Below are positions 37,353 to 46,954 of a stretch of DNA of 64,000 nucleotides, in pieces; position 1 is the first letter of the stretch, and each line of letters starts with the position of its first letter. Below the pieces are notes generated by a model that had not been told where the DNA came from, ran no database searches, and worked only from the letters and a program-made list of their open reading frames with translations. Origin of the DNA: Candidatus Nitrosopelagicus sp. (lineage in GTDB: Archaea > Thermoproteota > Nitrososphaeria > Nitrososphaerales > Nitrosopumilaceae); NCBI GenBank assembly GCA_028242535.1, contig JAOJYB010000003.1, positions 42,519 to 106,518 of the forward strand, written 5' to 3'. A program made the translations under genes and the position numbers.

Positions 37353-40300
37353 TTCACATAATCGGTTAACAATTGTTGTGAACCATCACCTTTTCCAAAG
37401 AGTAGTTCAATTTCATCAGATAATGTCATAATTCTTCCTTTTAGATATGGGTCAACATCATATTTTATGACTAGTTTCTTTGCTAATGGGAGATATTTTT
37501 CGATTGACGGTCGAGTAATTGTTTGTAATAATTTGTGACCACACGTACATTTTTGAAGTAACGGCATTCGTCTATACTTTGCACCACATGCAGTACAACG
37601 AAATTTTTGTTTTGCATATGCACGGATGTTTCCCATTATATCAGGAATAAGATGTGTTGATATCAAATATGAAACAATATCTCTTGTTTCAACAGCATTG
37701 ATAATGTCTGCATTTCTAATTTGTAAGTCAAGCTTGTCAACCATTGATTCAAGTGTTGAATATGCGCTTCGTGGTTTTGATGAGGTTAATGTTGTTGTAG
37801 TGTGTGTGAAAAAATGATCATAGAAAATATTTTCATCACCAGTGTCTTTTCTCATAGCTAATGTTTCAATTGAAGATATCTCTCCAGATTTCTCATGATT
37901 GTAACTTGATTCATAAAATTCGAGTGGGAATTTTTTTGTAACCTCAAAGTTGTGTGCCTGAGTTTGTGCCTCATGTGGCAGTACAATTGGTTGAATTAAG
38001 AGAGGTGCATCCATCAATCCTCCAATTTTATCAGACAAGAATTGTCTTGAGAAATTCAATAATGCATCTAATAATAACATGACAGAATCTGCATCGCCAT
38101 CCGCGTCTCTTCTTTTAGCAGAATGCCAGATTGGACTAGCAAAGCAGACATGGGTTTTTGTATAACCAATTAGTCGTCCAGTAATACCAACAGAGGTATG
38201 TGGTGCAAGACCAATTACTAGATGGCCTAGTAAGTCTTGAGTATTCTTTATGTTGTAAAATGGTTGTTTGCCAAAAAATTTCTGTAGTTCAAAATCAACA
38301 TACTTTGAAACATTAACAAGATATTCAGCACTTTCTAAGGGAATAATCACATCCTGCATTTTTAATTCAATTAATTGTTCATCATTTGTGATTGGATTTC
38401 CATCGATGTCCTTTTCATATCCTAGTTTGATGATTTGTTCAATTGTTGTGCCTATCCAGGACAGTTTGAAGTGTGTTAAAGGTGAGTTTGTGGCATCAAA
38501 TCTGACAGTACCATCTTTGAAAACAGATAATCCAAATTTTTGCCTAATCAGTCCCTTTTCTAGAGGTTCAGGGATTTTTTCTTGGTTGATTAATTTATCA
38601 ACACCTTTGAATGGTTGTTGTACACGAATTCCAAGTTTTTCTTGTGCAGCAATTAGATTTTGTCTTAATGGAAATTGTTTGTAAGAAAATCCATTTGCAT
38701 CTCTTTTACATTTTTCACAATGTGGTGTTTCTAATTCATCTTTACAAATTCTGCATATGTAAAATTTTGTTGTTTTATTACCACAGTTGGAACAAACTAT
38801 TCCAATTGAAGGAATATTACAATGTGTGCAACGACGATTATTCAAATTTGTGAAAAATGACTCTGATGCGGCGGATGCTTTTAGAATATCACGAGTGATT
38901 CCACCTTTTTCAGCAACTGGAAATAATACATGAACAGGCGGTTTCATTAAACGAGGTGCAGCTTTTTCAGGTCTACCAATTCGAACACCGATTGATTTTG
39001 AAAATTTGTTTTTAATTGCAATTCCAGTGCTTTTTGTTAACAATTCTAAGACAGAATCTGAAGTACCAAAATCCAGAGTATTTCCAAAAATTAGATGGTT
39101 TAAGATTTGAACGTCTATTCCAGATATGATGACTTTCTCATCTGCAACTTTATGAGGAATTCCCAAGTTTTCGAAAATTTGTTTTTTGGAAATTTCATAG
39201 TGTATTTCGGTTTCTGATTTCAAAATTGGGTTTGTAATTTCTTCAAGTTCTTCTGTTGTGATGAAATCCCAGTAATAGAGGAATTTTGGATGTAGAGGAA
39301 TTTTCAATTCTTTTGAGAGTAAAATAGCCTCAACAAATGAGGGAGTTTTAGTTAGAAACTCGAGTCTTTCGTCATGTTCAGAAAGTTTCGGTTTGAGATA
39401 TTCAGTCCAGACTTCCTCTACCATTGGAGTTGGAATTAATTCTGCATTATTTTCCAAAAAGTCACCAAACGTGATTAGAATGTCACCAAGATGAAGAATC
39501 TTTTCAATGTCATTTTTAATCTGAATTCCGTGTTCTGTATCTCGAATTTTGACTACTTCGCCTCCTTTTAGTCTGACAATAGGCGTCTCAAGTGAGTCAA
39601 CAAAGCCTACAGTTGCACCTTTGCTTGGTTTGTCAAGTTTGATTTGTGTGCCTACCGCAACGGTGTGATCTAAAATTTCAGCAATGACTGGATGCAAACC
39701 TACACTAGCAAAGCCGGTATTACAGGCACGACCATATCTGAGTCGAAAGCCCCCAATCTTATTTGGCATAGATAACACAGATCTTCCTGTGATAACTTCT
39801 CTCATGCGTTTTTCAGAAGCATCATCACCCGATTCTCCTGTTTGGACAGCGCCATGAACATCGTTTAGCCACTCCCAACCCTCCAAATTATACTTCTCAA
39901 TTCGTTTTAGAAGTTTTTTTGATCTACCAATTAATCCATCATTTAAAACTCGTAATGCACCACCTCTAACTCTGTCAGTTTTGATTCGTGTCATGTTACG
40001 ATGATTAACTACTTCAACAGGATTTGTTCCTTCTCCTTCTAATTCAACCGGTAAGTTCGAGATTACAGTTTTAATATCATCATCAGATACATGAAACTGA
40101 AAACTTTGTTTTGCTTCACTTTCATAGATTCGTAGTTCTTCTACAAATCTTCCTGTTTCATCATCGAAACAATCAGCTTGATATTTTGAAAGACCAACTG
40201 CACGTCTCACATGATCAGCGATTAACATTGTAACAGCAGATTCCGTTCCTCCTGCAGATCTCATTGGCCCTGCAATTGATACAGAAAGATACTGAGAACC

Positions 40301-40726
40301 ATCTTTATTATTTTTAATTTTAATTTCACTAATTCCTTGTAATGGAGCAATGGTCACACCTTCTGTTACAATAGCTAATCCAACTCTAACTGCATGATCT
40401 AATCTGTCCTCTAAACTTGCATCTGAAGATTGATACTTTCCTAATGCGATCTCCTTTGACATTATCAGAGCAGCATTTTCTTTTCCAGTTTTATCTAATA
40501 ATTCACGAAGAGGTGTTGCGATATCAATATCGTGCATTTTAGCTACTCGTTCCGCTAGATCAAATGCGATTTTCGGCTCTATTATTCCAGAAGAGTCTAA
40601 AAGTGTCGATTTTGCATCGGCTGCAGCCTCAAATTCTTTGTAAACTTGCTTTGATAGTTCTTCATAATATTCAGAGTAACTCTGAGGAACCTTGATTTCC
40701 TTAAGATAATTTGCGGTAGTAGACAT
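37349..40726 (-). CDS. polC: DNA polymerase D large subunit (DP2)
   Basis: 1125 aa; AGPMRSAGGTESAVTMLIADHVRRAVGL, RRDADGDADSVMLLLDALLNFSRQFL; zinc-ribbon CTACGAKYRRMPLLQKCTCG; no intein apparent. Confidence 0.95.
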   Translation of the reverse strand: MSTTANYLKEIKVPQSYSEYYEELSKQVYKEFEAAADAKSTLLDSSGIIEPKIAFDLAERVAKMHDIDIATPLRELLDKTGKENAALIMSKEIALGKYQSSDASLEDRLDHAVRVGLAIVTEGVTIAPLQGISEIKIKNNKDGSQYLSVSIAGPMRSAGGTESAVTMLIADHVRRAVGLSKYQADCFDDETGRFVEELRIYESEAKQSFQFHVSDDDIKTVISNLPVELEGEGTNPVEVVNHRNMTRIKTDRVRGGALRVLNDGLIGRSKKLLKRIEKYNLEGWEWLNDVHGAVQTGESGDDASEKRMREVITGRSVLSMPNKIGGFRLRYGRACNTGFASVGLHPVIAEILDHTVAVGTQIKLDKPSKGATVGFVDSLETPIVRLKGGEVVKIRDTEHGIQIKNDIEKILHLGDILITFGDFLENNAELIPTPMVEEVWTEYLKPKLSEHDERLEFLTKTPSFVEAILLSKELKIPLHPKFLYYWDFITTEELEEITNPILKSETEIHYEISKKQIFENLGIPHKVADEKVIISGIDVQILNHLIFGNTLDFGTSDSVLELLTKSTGIAIKNKFSKSIGVRIGRPEKAAPRLMKPPVHVLFPVAEKGGITRDILKASAASESFFTNLNNRRCTHCNIPSIGIVCSNCGNKTTKFYICRICKDELETPHCEKCKRDANGFSYKQFPLRQNLIAAQEKLGIRVQQPFKGVDKLINQEKIPEPLEKGLIRQKFGLSVFKDGTVRFDATNSPLTHFKLSWIGTTIEQIIKLGYEKDIDGNPITNDEQLIELKMQDVIIPLESAEYLVNVSKYVDFELQKFFGKQPFYNIKNTQDLLGHLVIGLAPHTSVGITGRLIGYTKTHVCFASPIWHSAKRRDADGDADSVMLLLDALLNFSRQFLSDKIGGLMDAPLLIQPIVLPHEAQTQAHNFEVTKKFPLEFYESSYNHEKSGEISSIETLAMRKDTGDENIFYDHFFTHTTTTLTSSKPRSAYSTLESMVDKLDLQIRNADIINAVETRDIVSYLISTHLIPDIMGNIRAYAKQKFRCTACGAKYRRMPLLQKCTCGHKLLQTITRPSIEKYLPLAKKLVIKYDVDPYLKGRIMTLSDEIELLFGKGDGSQQLLTDYVN

Positions 40727-40734
40727 GTAAGAGG

Positions 40735-41475
40735 TTAATTTTTGATGGCTTTGGCTATTTCGGTTAGTTTCTCCAAGTTCTTACTATCCTCAAGGAGAGT
40801 TCCAATCACTAAAGCATCAGCTCCTGCATCGGTCAATGCTTTTGCGGTCTGGGCATCACGAATGCCTCCGCCTACGATTAAGAATCCTTGAAAAACCTTT
40901 CTTACAGTTGCGACCATCTCAGGAGTTACGTTGGTTTTTGCCCCAGACCCTGCCTCTAAATAGACAAATCTCATGCCTAAAAATTGGGCTGCTAAGGAGT
41001 ATGCAGCTGCGATTTTTGGCTTGTCAAATGGAATTCCTCTTACATTTCCTACAAACCAAGCTGATGTGCCTTCTCCAATCACTAAATATGATGTTGGGAG
41101 TGGTTCTAAGCCAAATTTGAGGACGTTTGGGGCACCAAGGGCTTGTGCCTGGGTAATATAATATGGGTTCTCAGAGTTCATTAAGGAACTAAACAGTATA
41201 GCATCTGCCTGAGGTACAACACCAGTAATATTACCTGGAAATAGAATAATGGGAATATTTACTGCATTTTTGAGGTTTTTGACTACTTCGGCCATCTCCA
41301 TCTGATCAGTTGCAGATGAACCGCCTACCAATATTGATGCTGCACCTATTTCCTCAACATTTTTGGCTAGTTTTATAGCAGAATCTATCTGAGATGTCTC
41401 TGAATCGATTAATACGAATAGTAATGGTGATTTTTTACGCTCAGAAATGAGTAATTCTTCTACTTTTCCAGTCAT
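40735..41475 (-). CDS. (S)-3-O-geranylgeranylglyceryl phosphate synthase
   Basis: ILVGGSSATDQ, LFPGNITGVVPQADAILFSSLMNS, YLEAGSGAKTNV, IVGGGIRDAQTAKALTDAGADALVIGT. Confidence 0.92.
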   Translation of the reverse strand: MTGKVEELLISERKKSPLLFVLIDSETSQIDSAIKLAKNVEEIGAASILVGGSSATDQMEMAEVVKNLKNAVNIPIILFPGNITGVVPQADAILFSSLMNSENPYYITQAQALGAPNVLKFGLEPLPTSYLVIGEGTSAWFVGNVRGIPFDKPKIAAAYSLAAQFLGMRFVYLEAGSGAKTNVTPEMVATVRKVFQGFLIVGGGIRDAQTAKALTDAGADALVIGTLLEDSKNLEKLTEIAKAIKN

Positions 41476-41539
41476 GCTTCACGTTTAATGATGACCCTTT
41501 AAGTTTTATTCAAGTATCGGTATACAGATTTGTATAGCT

Positions 41540-41902
41540 ATGAGCGACCCTAATAATTCTAATTTTTCTAATATTTTAAAGGAAATTATTAAAAAATCGC
41601 TGTTTACAGAGAGACAAATTGAAATTATTCTAAAATCAAAGAATCTTTCTGATATCGAATTTACTATGACTAAAGGTGCCTATTACAGGCAGGTTTCTCA
41701 GTGTAGAGACAAGCTTTCAGGCTTGTATTATTCATTCATAGTTCTAGGCATACTAGGCGTGGTTTTACCTGATGATATTGATGTGATATCAGAACTATCC
41801 GAACGAATGAGTGTGATGAAAGATGGTGATGTTTTCCCTGAGAAAGAACAAGAAATCATTAGTGTGATAGAACGTGTAGTCAAGCAGACTACAGCAATGT
41901 GA
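41540..41902 (+). CDS. conserved hypothetical protein near the putative origin
   Basis: Intact 120-aa helical ORF. Confidence 0.6.
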   Translation: MSDPNNSNFSNILKEIIKKSLFTERQIEIILKSKNLSDIEFTMTKGAYYRQVSQCRDKLSGLYYSFIVLGILGVVLPDDIDVISELSERMSVMKDGDVFPEKEQEIISVIERVVKQTTAM

Positions 41903-42015
41903 TTTTGTGGCTAAGAGGGTGTTTTTCTTACGTTAGTGTGATGAGGTTTTGGTTACTCTAAGTGTAAAATAATATTGTCCAATCACGATAAATCACAAAT
42001 TCCTCATGATATGTC

Positions 42016-42609
42016 ATGTTAGTTGAGATACCAGATCTTAATGTGATATTTGGACTCGTATCGGCATTCATAGGTGGTTTATTCACATTATTCGTATATT
42101 CTAGATTAAAGGCAGATTCAGCCTCTAACAACCAAATAAAGGCAGATTCAGAGCGTTTGGAGTTCTATGAAAGGCAGTTAATTGATCTTAAAATCAAATT
42201 AGACGCAATTGACTTGGAAAATCTTAGCTTTTCTCAAGAAATACCACAAGATATTGTAAAAAATGAGGAAAAGTCTGTACAAGTTGTAGAGAAACAGGTG
42301 CAAATTGTGCCTGAACAAGTCTCAGTTTCGGCTAGAGTAGAAAGAACACCCAATATGAGCAGCGGTGATATTGTTGAAGCAGTATTAAGACTAATCACAG
42401 ATAGGTCACACACATCGCGTGATATTCAAATCACACTTGGTAAGAGTAGAGAGCATATTTCAAGGACAATGAAGAAAATGTCTGATGATGGATTGGTGAA
42501 GAGAAACACCAATGCAAAGCCATACAGCTACTCAATTACTCAAAATGGCCTTTCTAAGTTGTCTGAACCAGGTTCAGCACCTCAAACTATAGCTCCACAA
42601 ACCTCCTAA
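42016..42609 (+). CDS. membrane-anchored winged-helix regulator
   Basis: N-terminal TM, coiled coil, C-terminal DRSHTSRDIQITLGKSREHISRTMKKMSDDGLVKRNTNAKPYSYSIT. Confidence 0.7.
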   Translation: MLVEIPDLNVIFGLVSAFIGGLFTLFVYSRLKADSASNNQIKADSERLEFYERQLIDLKIKLDAIDLENLSFSQEIPQDIVKNEEKSVQVVEKQVQIVPEQVSVSARVERTPNMSSGDIVEAVLRLITDRSHTSRDIQITLGKSREHISRTMKKMSDDGLVKRNTNAKPYSYSITQNGLSKLSEPGSAPQTIAPQTS

Positions 42610-42762
42610 TCGGCAATAATCAAGGTAAATTTAATGATCTGAAGGGTTTTTTGACTTTGTTGAATTGTGTTTGAAATGAGGGTTTTACTCATATTTTCTA
42701 TTATAATTTATAAAGAAATAAAAAACATAATTAATTAATACTAGTTTATCATAATATATAAT

Positions 42763-42921
42763 ATGAGTGAGATTCAAGAAGAGTTAGTGAAGATAACATC
42801 GGGTGGAACCATCTCCATACCTAAGCAATTTAGGCAATATTTGGAGATGCAGAAGGGTGATTACCTCAAAATAGGCCTGGAAGGGGATCATTTAGTTGTC
42901 CGAAAAGTGCATATTTCATAG
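42763..42921 (+). CDS. 52-aa AbrB/SpoVT-type DNA-binding microprotein
   Basis: MSEIQEELVKITSGGTISIPKQFRQYLEMQKGDYLKIGLEGDHLVVRKVHIS*; swapped-hairpin AbrB pattern; absent from ORF track. Confidence 0.75.
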   Translation: MSEIQEELVKITSGGTISIPKQFRQYLEMQKGDYLKIGLEGDHLVVRKVHIS

Positions 42922-42972
42922 AAATATATTCTAAGCTGGAATGTTTTTATAGATTTATGTCATATATGACCC

Positions 42973-43173
42973 ATGGGTGACACAAATACTGAAAAATGGA
43001 AGACTGTTAAGCTGCCAAAAGGACTTTCAGAACGTGTTGATGAGTTTGTAAAAAGCCAAGAGGCTTATCATCAGGGATGGACGTCTAACTCACAAGTTGT
43101 TGCACATGCTATACGTCAGTTTTTAGAAAGTAAAGGAACTTGGAAAACCCCAGAGCATGAGCCTATTCACTAG
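42973..43173 (+). CDS. ribbon-helix-helix-like DNA-binding protein
   Basis: WKTVKLPKGLSERVDEFVKSQ...SNSQVVAHAIRQFLES. Confidence 0.65.
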   Translation: MGDTNTEKWKTVKLPKGLSERVDEFVKSQEAYHQGWTSNSQVVAHAIRQFLESKGTWKTPEHEPIH

Positions 43174-43175
43174 GA

Positions 43176-43577
43176 TTAGTTTTCTGAGAGTTTTGGGGTC
43201 GTATTAGTGAGTTTTAGTGTGTGATATGCCCATTCTCTGCCTTTTTTGGCTCTTTCAACCTTATTTTTAGAGGTAAATCTGGCCAAATATGTCGAAATTA
43301 CGCTAAGTTTGATTGGTTCGTTATACTCGTCTTCATATTTTTCTAGTATCTCTGAAGAAGTGAACTTACCAGTAGGGTAGTATTTGTCTACGATGTGCCA
43401 TATCTTGCCTCCGACTGTCTCTACACCCGGGTTGTTTGCAGTCTCTTCTATATTCAACAAGTCTAATAAATCGAAAATTTTGAGGACCTTATCACGATTG
43501 ATGTTGCCTTCCAAGTTGAACTTGTATTTGGCCCCATCCTTATCCTCTAGATCTATTCTAATTCTTTTTCCTGCCAT
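43176..43577 (-). CDS. hypothetical protein, possible wHTH
   Basis: Intact 133-aa ORF adjacent to the repeat-rich region. Confidence 0.55.
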   Translation of the reverse strand: MAGKRIRIDLEDKDGAKYKFNLEGNINRDKVLKIFDLLDLLNIEETANNPGVETVGGKIWHIVDKYYPTGKFTSSEILEKYEDEYNEPIKLSVISTYLARFTSKNKVERAKKGREWAYHTLKLTNTTPKLSEN

Positions 43578-43619
43578 TCAGATCAATAAGGATCCGACCT
43601 TAACTCATCAACTGATCTT

Positions 43620-44050
43620 CTGAGATTTGTTAACTAACAGGTTTGTTAACATTGACTGCCTAGCCCACGCCTGGGTAGTTTTTTATCATTAACAAAACTT
43701 GTTCCAACATCCCCCACAATTAAGATGATATCACGCCTAGACTGGAAATATGGGGGTTGTTTTAGGATATTAACAGTGTTAACAGCCATCTTCACACCTA
43801 GACTGGAAATAGGGGGGTAAAATGACCTTCTTTTTGTTTTCCTTAACATGTCCTTAACAATTGTTAATTATCCTCAGGCTTTTTAGATTTTTTATAAAAT
43901 TCTCTTATAAATTTTATTTTTCATTTTTATTTTTTAATATCCCACACACCAATCTTTCCAGTGTTGCCTTTTCTAATTTTTTTAAAATGAGAATTCATAT
44001 TCATATTATTTTTATTTTATTTCATTATACAATACAACCTATCATTAGAA
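43620..44050. other. putative chromosomal replication origin (ORB-like repeats plus AT-rich tract)
   Basis: Direct repeats CAC(G/A)CCTAGACTGGAAATA at 43732 and 43793, both followed by G-runs; multiple GTTAAC/TTAACA motifs; 14-bp palindrome TTAACAATTGTTAA at 43854; AT-rich tract approx. 43880-44040; adjacent orc1/cdc6. Confidence 0.7.
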
Positions 44051-44170
44051 ATGAAGGTGTCTGGGAGCGATCCTATCGATCTGAGAAGAGTCAACAAGAA
44101 CGATCAGTCTTGTGAAGTTTTTCAAAAAGATCAGTTGAACTGTTGTTTTGAAATAGTTAATGATCTCAAC

Positions 44171-45406
44171 ATGAGCACAACTACCATCGATCCAATTGAC
44201 CGTCTTTTAGATGCAGCCCAGAACGGTAAAATACTAATCAAGAATAGAGACGTACTCCACTTCACATTCATGCCTAATCAAATCCTTCATCGAGACCCTG
44301 AACAGGAAAAAATCACTCAATCTTTACTCCCAATTCTCATGGAATCAAGACCATCTAATTTACTGGTGTATGGCAAGCCTGGAACAGGCAAAACACTGGT
44401 AATCAAAAAAGTACTCTCAAAAATACAAAAAAGAGTAGAAGAGGGATCATTTCCAATTAAACTAGTATACACAAACGCAAAACAAGAGACAACCCTATAC
44501 GGACTTTTAGTATCATTTGGAAGGCAATTAGGTTTAGGTAGCCAAAAAACCACTGATGAGAAAATGTGGCTTCCAAGCACAGGATTATCCATAAGTGAGG
44601 TTTTTAATAGAATTCTCTATGTAATAGAAAAAAACGAGACAAACGCAGTATTCGTTATTGATGAAATTGATTACTTGGCAGAACTAATCCAAAAAACAGG
44701 TAAAGACGTCCTATACCAAATTACCAGAGCAAACGAGCGATTAACCACAGGCTCACTAACACTAATTGGTGTATCAAATGACCTTACCTTCAAAGAAAGG
44801 CTGGACCCACGGGTTATCAGTAGTTTAAGTGAGGAAGAGGTTGTCTTCACAAATTACAACTTACCCCAAATCAGAGAGATATTGAATGCTAGAATTGAGG
44901 TAGCTTTTGATGAAGATATAGTAACAGATTCGGCCTTGAATCTTTGTTCTGCTATGGCAGGAAGAGAATCAGGTGATGCAAGACGTGCACTTGATCTTTT
45001 ACGAGTAGCAGCAGAGATAGCAGAAAGAAGTCAAATGTCAACTGTAACAGAGGAGCACATCAGAATGGCAGCTGAAAAGATAGAGGAAAACAAAGAAGTC
45101 ATAGCACTTCGCTCATATCCACTACATGAAAAATTACTAATCTTAGCAATTATGAAATCGTCAGAGATATCCACAGGTGAGGTATATTCAACATACAAAA
45201 GCCTCTGTAAAGATATACGCCAAAAAGAGCTCACTCAAAGAAGAGTTACTCAAATGCTCAGTGAGATAGAAATGTCAGGAATTATTGCTGGTAGAATCGT
45301 TCACCAAGGCACACATGGAAACACAAAGAAATTCAGAATTACAGTCTCACCTGATATGGTAAAAACTACCTTCAAAGATGAGATGTTACTAGAAGATATT
45401 CTCTAA
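44171..45406 (+). CDS. cdc6: Orc1/Cdc6 replication initiator
   Basis: GKPGTGKTLVIKKVL Walker A, VFVIDEIDYL Walker B, RESGDARRALDLLRVAAEIAE sensor 2, C-terminal wHTH; ATG at 44171 preferred over track start 44051. Confidence 0.93.
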   Translation: MSTTTIDPIDRLLDAAQNGKILIKNRDVLHFTFMPNQILHRDPEQEKITQSLLPILMESRPSNLLVYGKPGTGKTLVIKKVLSKIQKRVEEGSFPIKLVYTNAKQETTLYGLLVSFGRQLGLGSQKTTDEKMWLPSTGLSISEVFNRILYVIEKNETNAVFVIDEIDYLAELIQKTGKDVLYQITRANERLTTGSLTLIGVSNDLTFKERLDPRVISSLSEEEVVFTNYNLPQIREILNARIEVAFDEDIVTDSALNLCSAMAGRESGDARRALDLLRVAAEIAERSQMSTVTEEHIRMAAEKIEENKEVIALRSYPLHEKLLILAIMKSSEISTGEVYSTYKSLCKDIRQKELTQRRVTQMLSEIEMSGIIAGRIVHQGTHGNTKKFRITVSPDMVKTTFKDEMLLEDIL

Positions 45407-46878
45407 CCAAGTGGTGCAGGCTCTGCATACTTTGGTTCAATAAAGTCTGATTCTTGAACACGAAAGTCCTTTTGGAAAACCTTCATTGTTTGCAGGTTCA
45501 CTATAATGGCCATTCCTGGAGTAGGTGTAATCCCAACACTTTCCTGAAAATCAGTCTGTCTTTGCCATGCGCCTGAATTAATTATTAATACCCCTTTGTA
45601 CATATCAAGACCCACAAAATGAACATGCCCAGAATGGAAAATATCTGGAATATCATCAATTACCATCATATCTTCTGTTTCAGGCGCAATTGGTGTTCTG
45701 CTTCCATAAATTGGACTCATATGTCTGGCCTTTAGAAAATGTCTCATCACAGCAGCTGGTTTATCATAACTAACTCCAGGTGTAGTCCTAACTACATCAT
45801 CTATGGACTGACCATGATACATCAAAACCTTAACCCCATTTAGTGAGACCATTGATGGATTTCCTAGCATGAAGAAATTCTCCCTATCCCATAGTTGAGA
45901 ATTGTACATCTTTGGAATTGCTGGTTGTGGAAGAGCCTTTCTTCCAGCATCATGGTTTCCAGATATGAGGAAAACCTTGATGTGTTTTGGAATTCTATCT
46001 AAGACCTCAAACGTCTTTTGTAATTGACCTTCGGTTGTTGTTTGGTTCAATATCTTTTCTTGACCTGGGAACACACCTACTCCATCAATCAAATCTCCCC
46101 CTACTACAACAAATCTGATCTTTCTAGCTATCGAATCTGCACTTGAAATCCAATTGATAAATTCTGATAACTCCTCTTCCATGAAGAATTTACTTCCAAC
46201 GTGTAAATCTGATAGAAATACGGCATATGTCTCAGTTTTTGAGCGATTTGTAGTATGTTCTGGTATATCTGGAAGGAATATCTCTTTTGCAAAAAATCCT
46301 CCATTTTTAGCAGGTACTATTCTTAACATTGCAAACTGGTCCATCAACAAAGTATCCGCCGTATCTTTCAAATCACCTTCAAAAACCACTATTTCCATCG
46401 AACTGGTAGGATCCTCAAGAGTAATTTTTGTAATTTTTCTATCTGATTTTCTATCTGAGACTAATCCCCACACAAACAACTCATCATCAGTTTTGGTAAT
46501 TGATTTCACAGATGCTATTTCTCTGACCTTTTTTGATTCTGGTCTATCTGACATTATCTGTTTTAATTTGTTAAATCTACTAGCAAATAATTTACCATAT
46601 CCATCAACACCTTCTGCAGAGGTTATTTTGTCAGTAGGATCCGATAAAATCTCAAATTCCACCTGATGTTCCTCGTCATCCTTAATTCCTAGATAAATCT
46701 CAAAATCTTCTTCGTTTATCAAGAATTGTTTCTGTTTGGTCTTTTCTCTAACAACATCTTTGATAATTTGTGATAATTCACTTACATTGATTTTATGTAA
46801 AATTTCTAATGCATCAGGATGGATCTGGAATCCTTTATTCAGAGCATAAGAGACTGCTGAGGAAATTTCTTCATCCAT
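45403..46878 (-). CDS. polB: DNA polymerase D small subunit (DP1)
   Basis: Calcineurin-like phosphoesterase motifs FLSDLHVGS, VVVGGDLIDG, LISGNHDAGR, FHSGHVH in PolD architecture. Confidence 0.93.
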   Translation of the reverse strand: MDEEISSAVSYALNKGFQIHPDALEILHKINVSELSQIIKDVVREKTKQKQFLINEEDFEIYLGIKDDEEHQVEFEILSDPTDKITSAEGVDGYGKLFASRFNKLKQIMSDRPESKKVREIASVKSITKTDDELFVWGLVSDRKSDRKITKITLEDPTSSMEIVVFEGDLKDTADTLLMDQFAMLRIVPAKNGGFFAKEIFLPDIPEHTTNRSKTETYAVFLSDLHVGSKFFMEEELSEFINWISSADSIARKIRFVVVGGDLIDGVGVFPGQEKILNQTTTEGQLQKTFEVLDRIPKHIKVFLISGNHDAGRKALPQPAIPKMYNSQLWDRENFFMLGNPSMVSLNGVKVLMYHGQSIDDVVRTTPGVSYDKPAAVMRHFLKARHMSPIYGSRTPIAPETEDMMVIDDIPDIFHSGHVHFVGLDMYKGVLIINSGAWQRQTDFQESVGITPTPGMAIIVNLQTMKVFQKDFRVQESDFIEPKYAEPAPLG

Positions 46879-46954
46879 TCCAAATAGTGATTAGAGTTTT
46901 AATTAAATCTGTTTTACAACAAAACCTCAAATATAGATCGATTAAACGTGCACC

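Noticed and set aside
42116-42160. Short direct repeat AAAGGCAGATTCAG in the wHTH gene
   Set aside because: Explained by repeated KADS codons in a coiled-coil linker; no further structure.
43732-43820. Possible CRISPR-like repeats near 43.7-43.8 kb
   Set aside because: Only two near-identical copies, G-run ended and next to orc1; no spacer array or cas genes, so ORB-like elements are a better explanation.
43646-43849. 67-aa minus-strand ORF in the origin region
   Set aside because: Lies across the repeat array; repeated motifs and no recognisable protein features make coding unlikely.
44051-44170. N-terminal extension of Orc1/Cdc6 in the ORF track
   Set aside because: The MSTTTIDPIDRLLDAAQ start at 44171 fits the expected Orc1 N-terminus; the extension lacks recognisable features.
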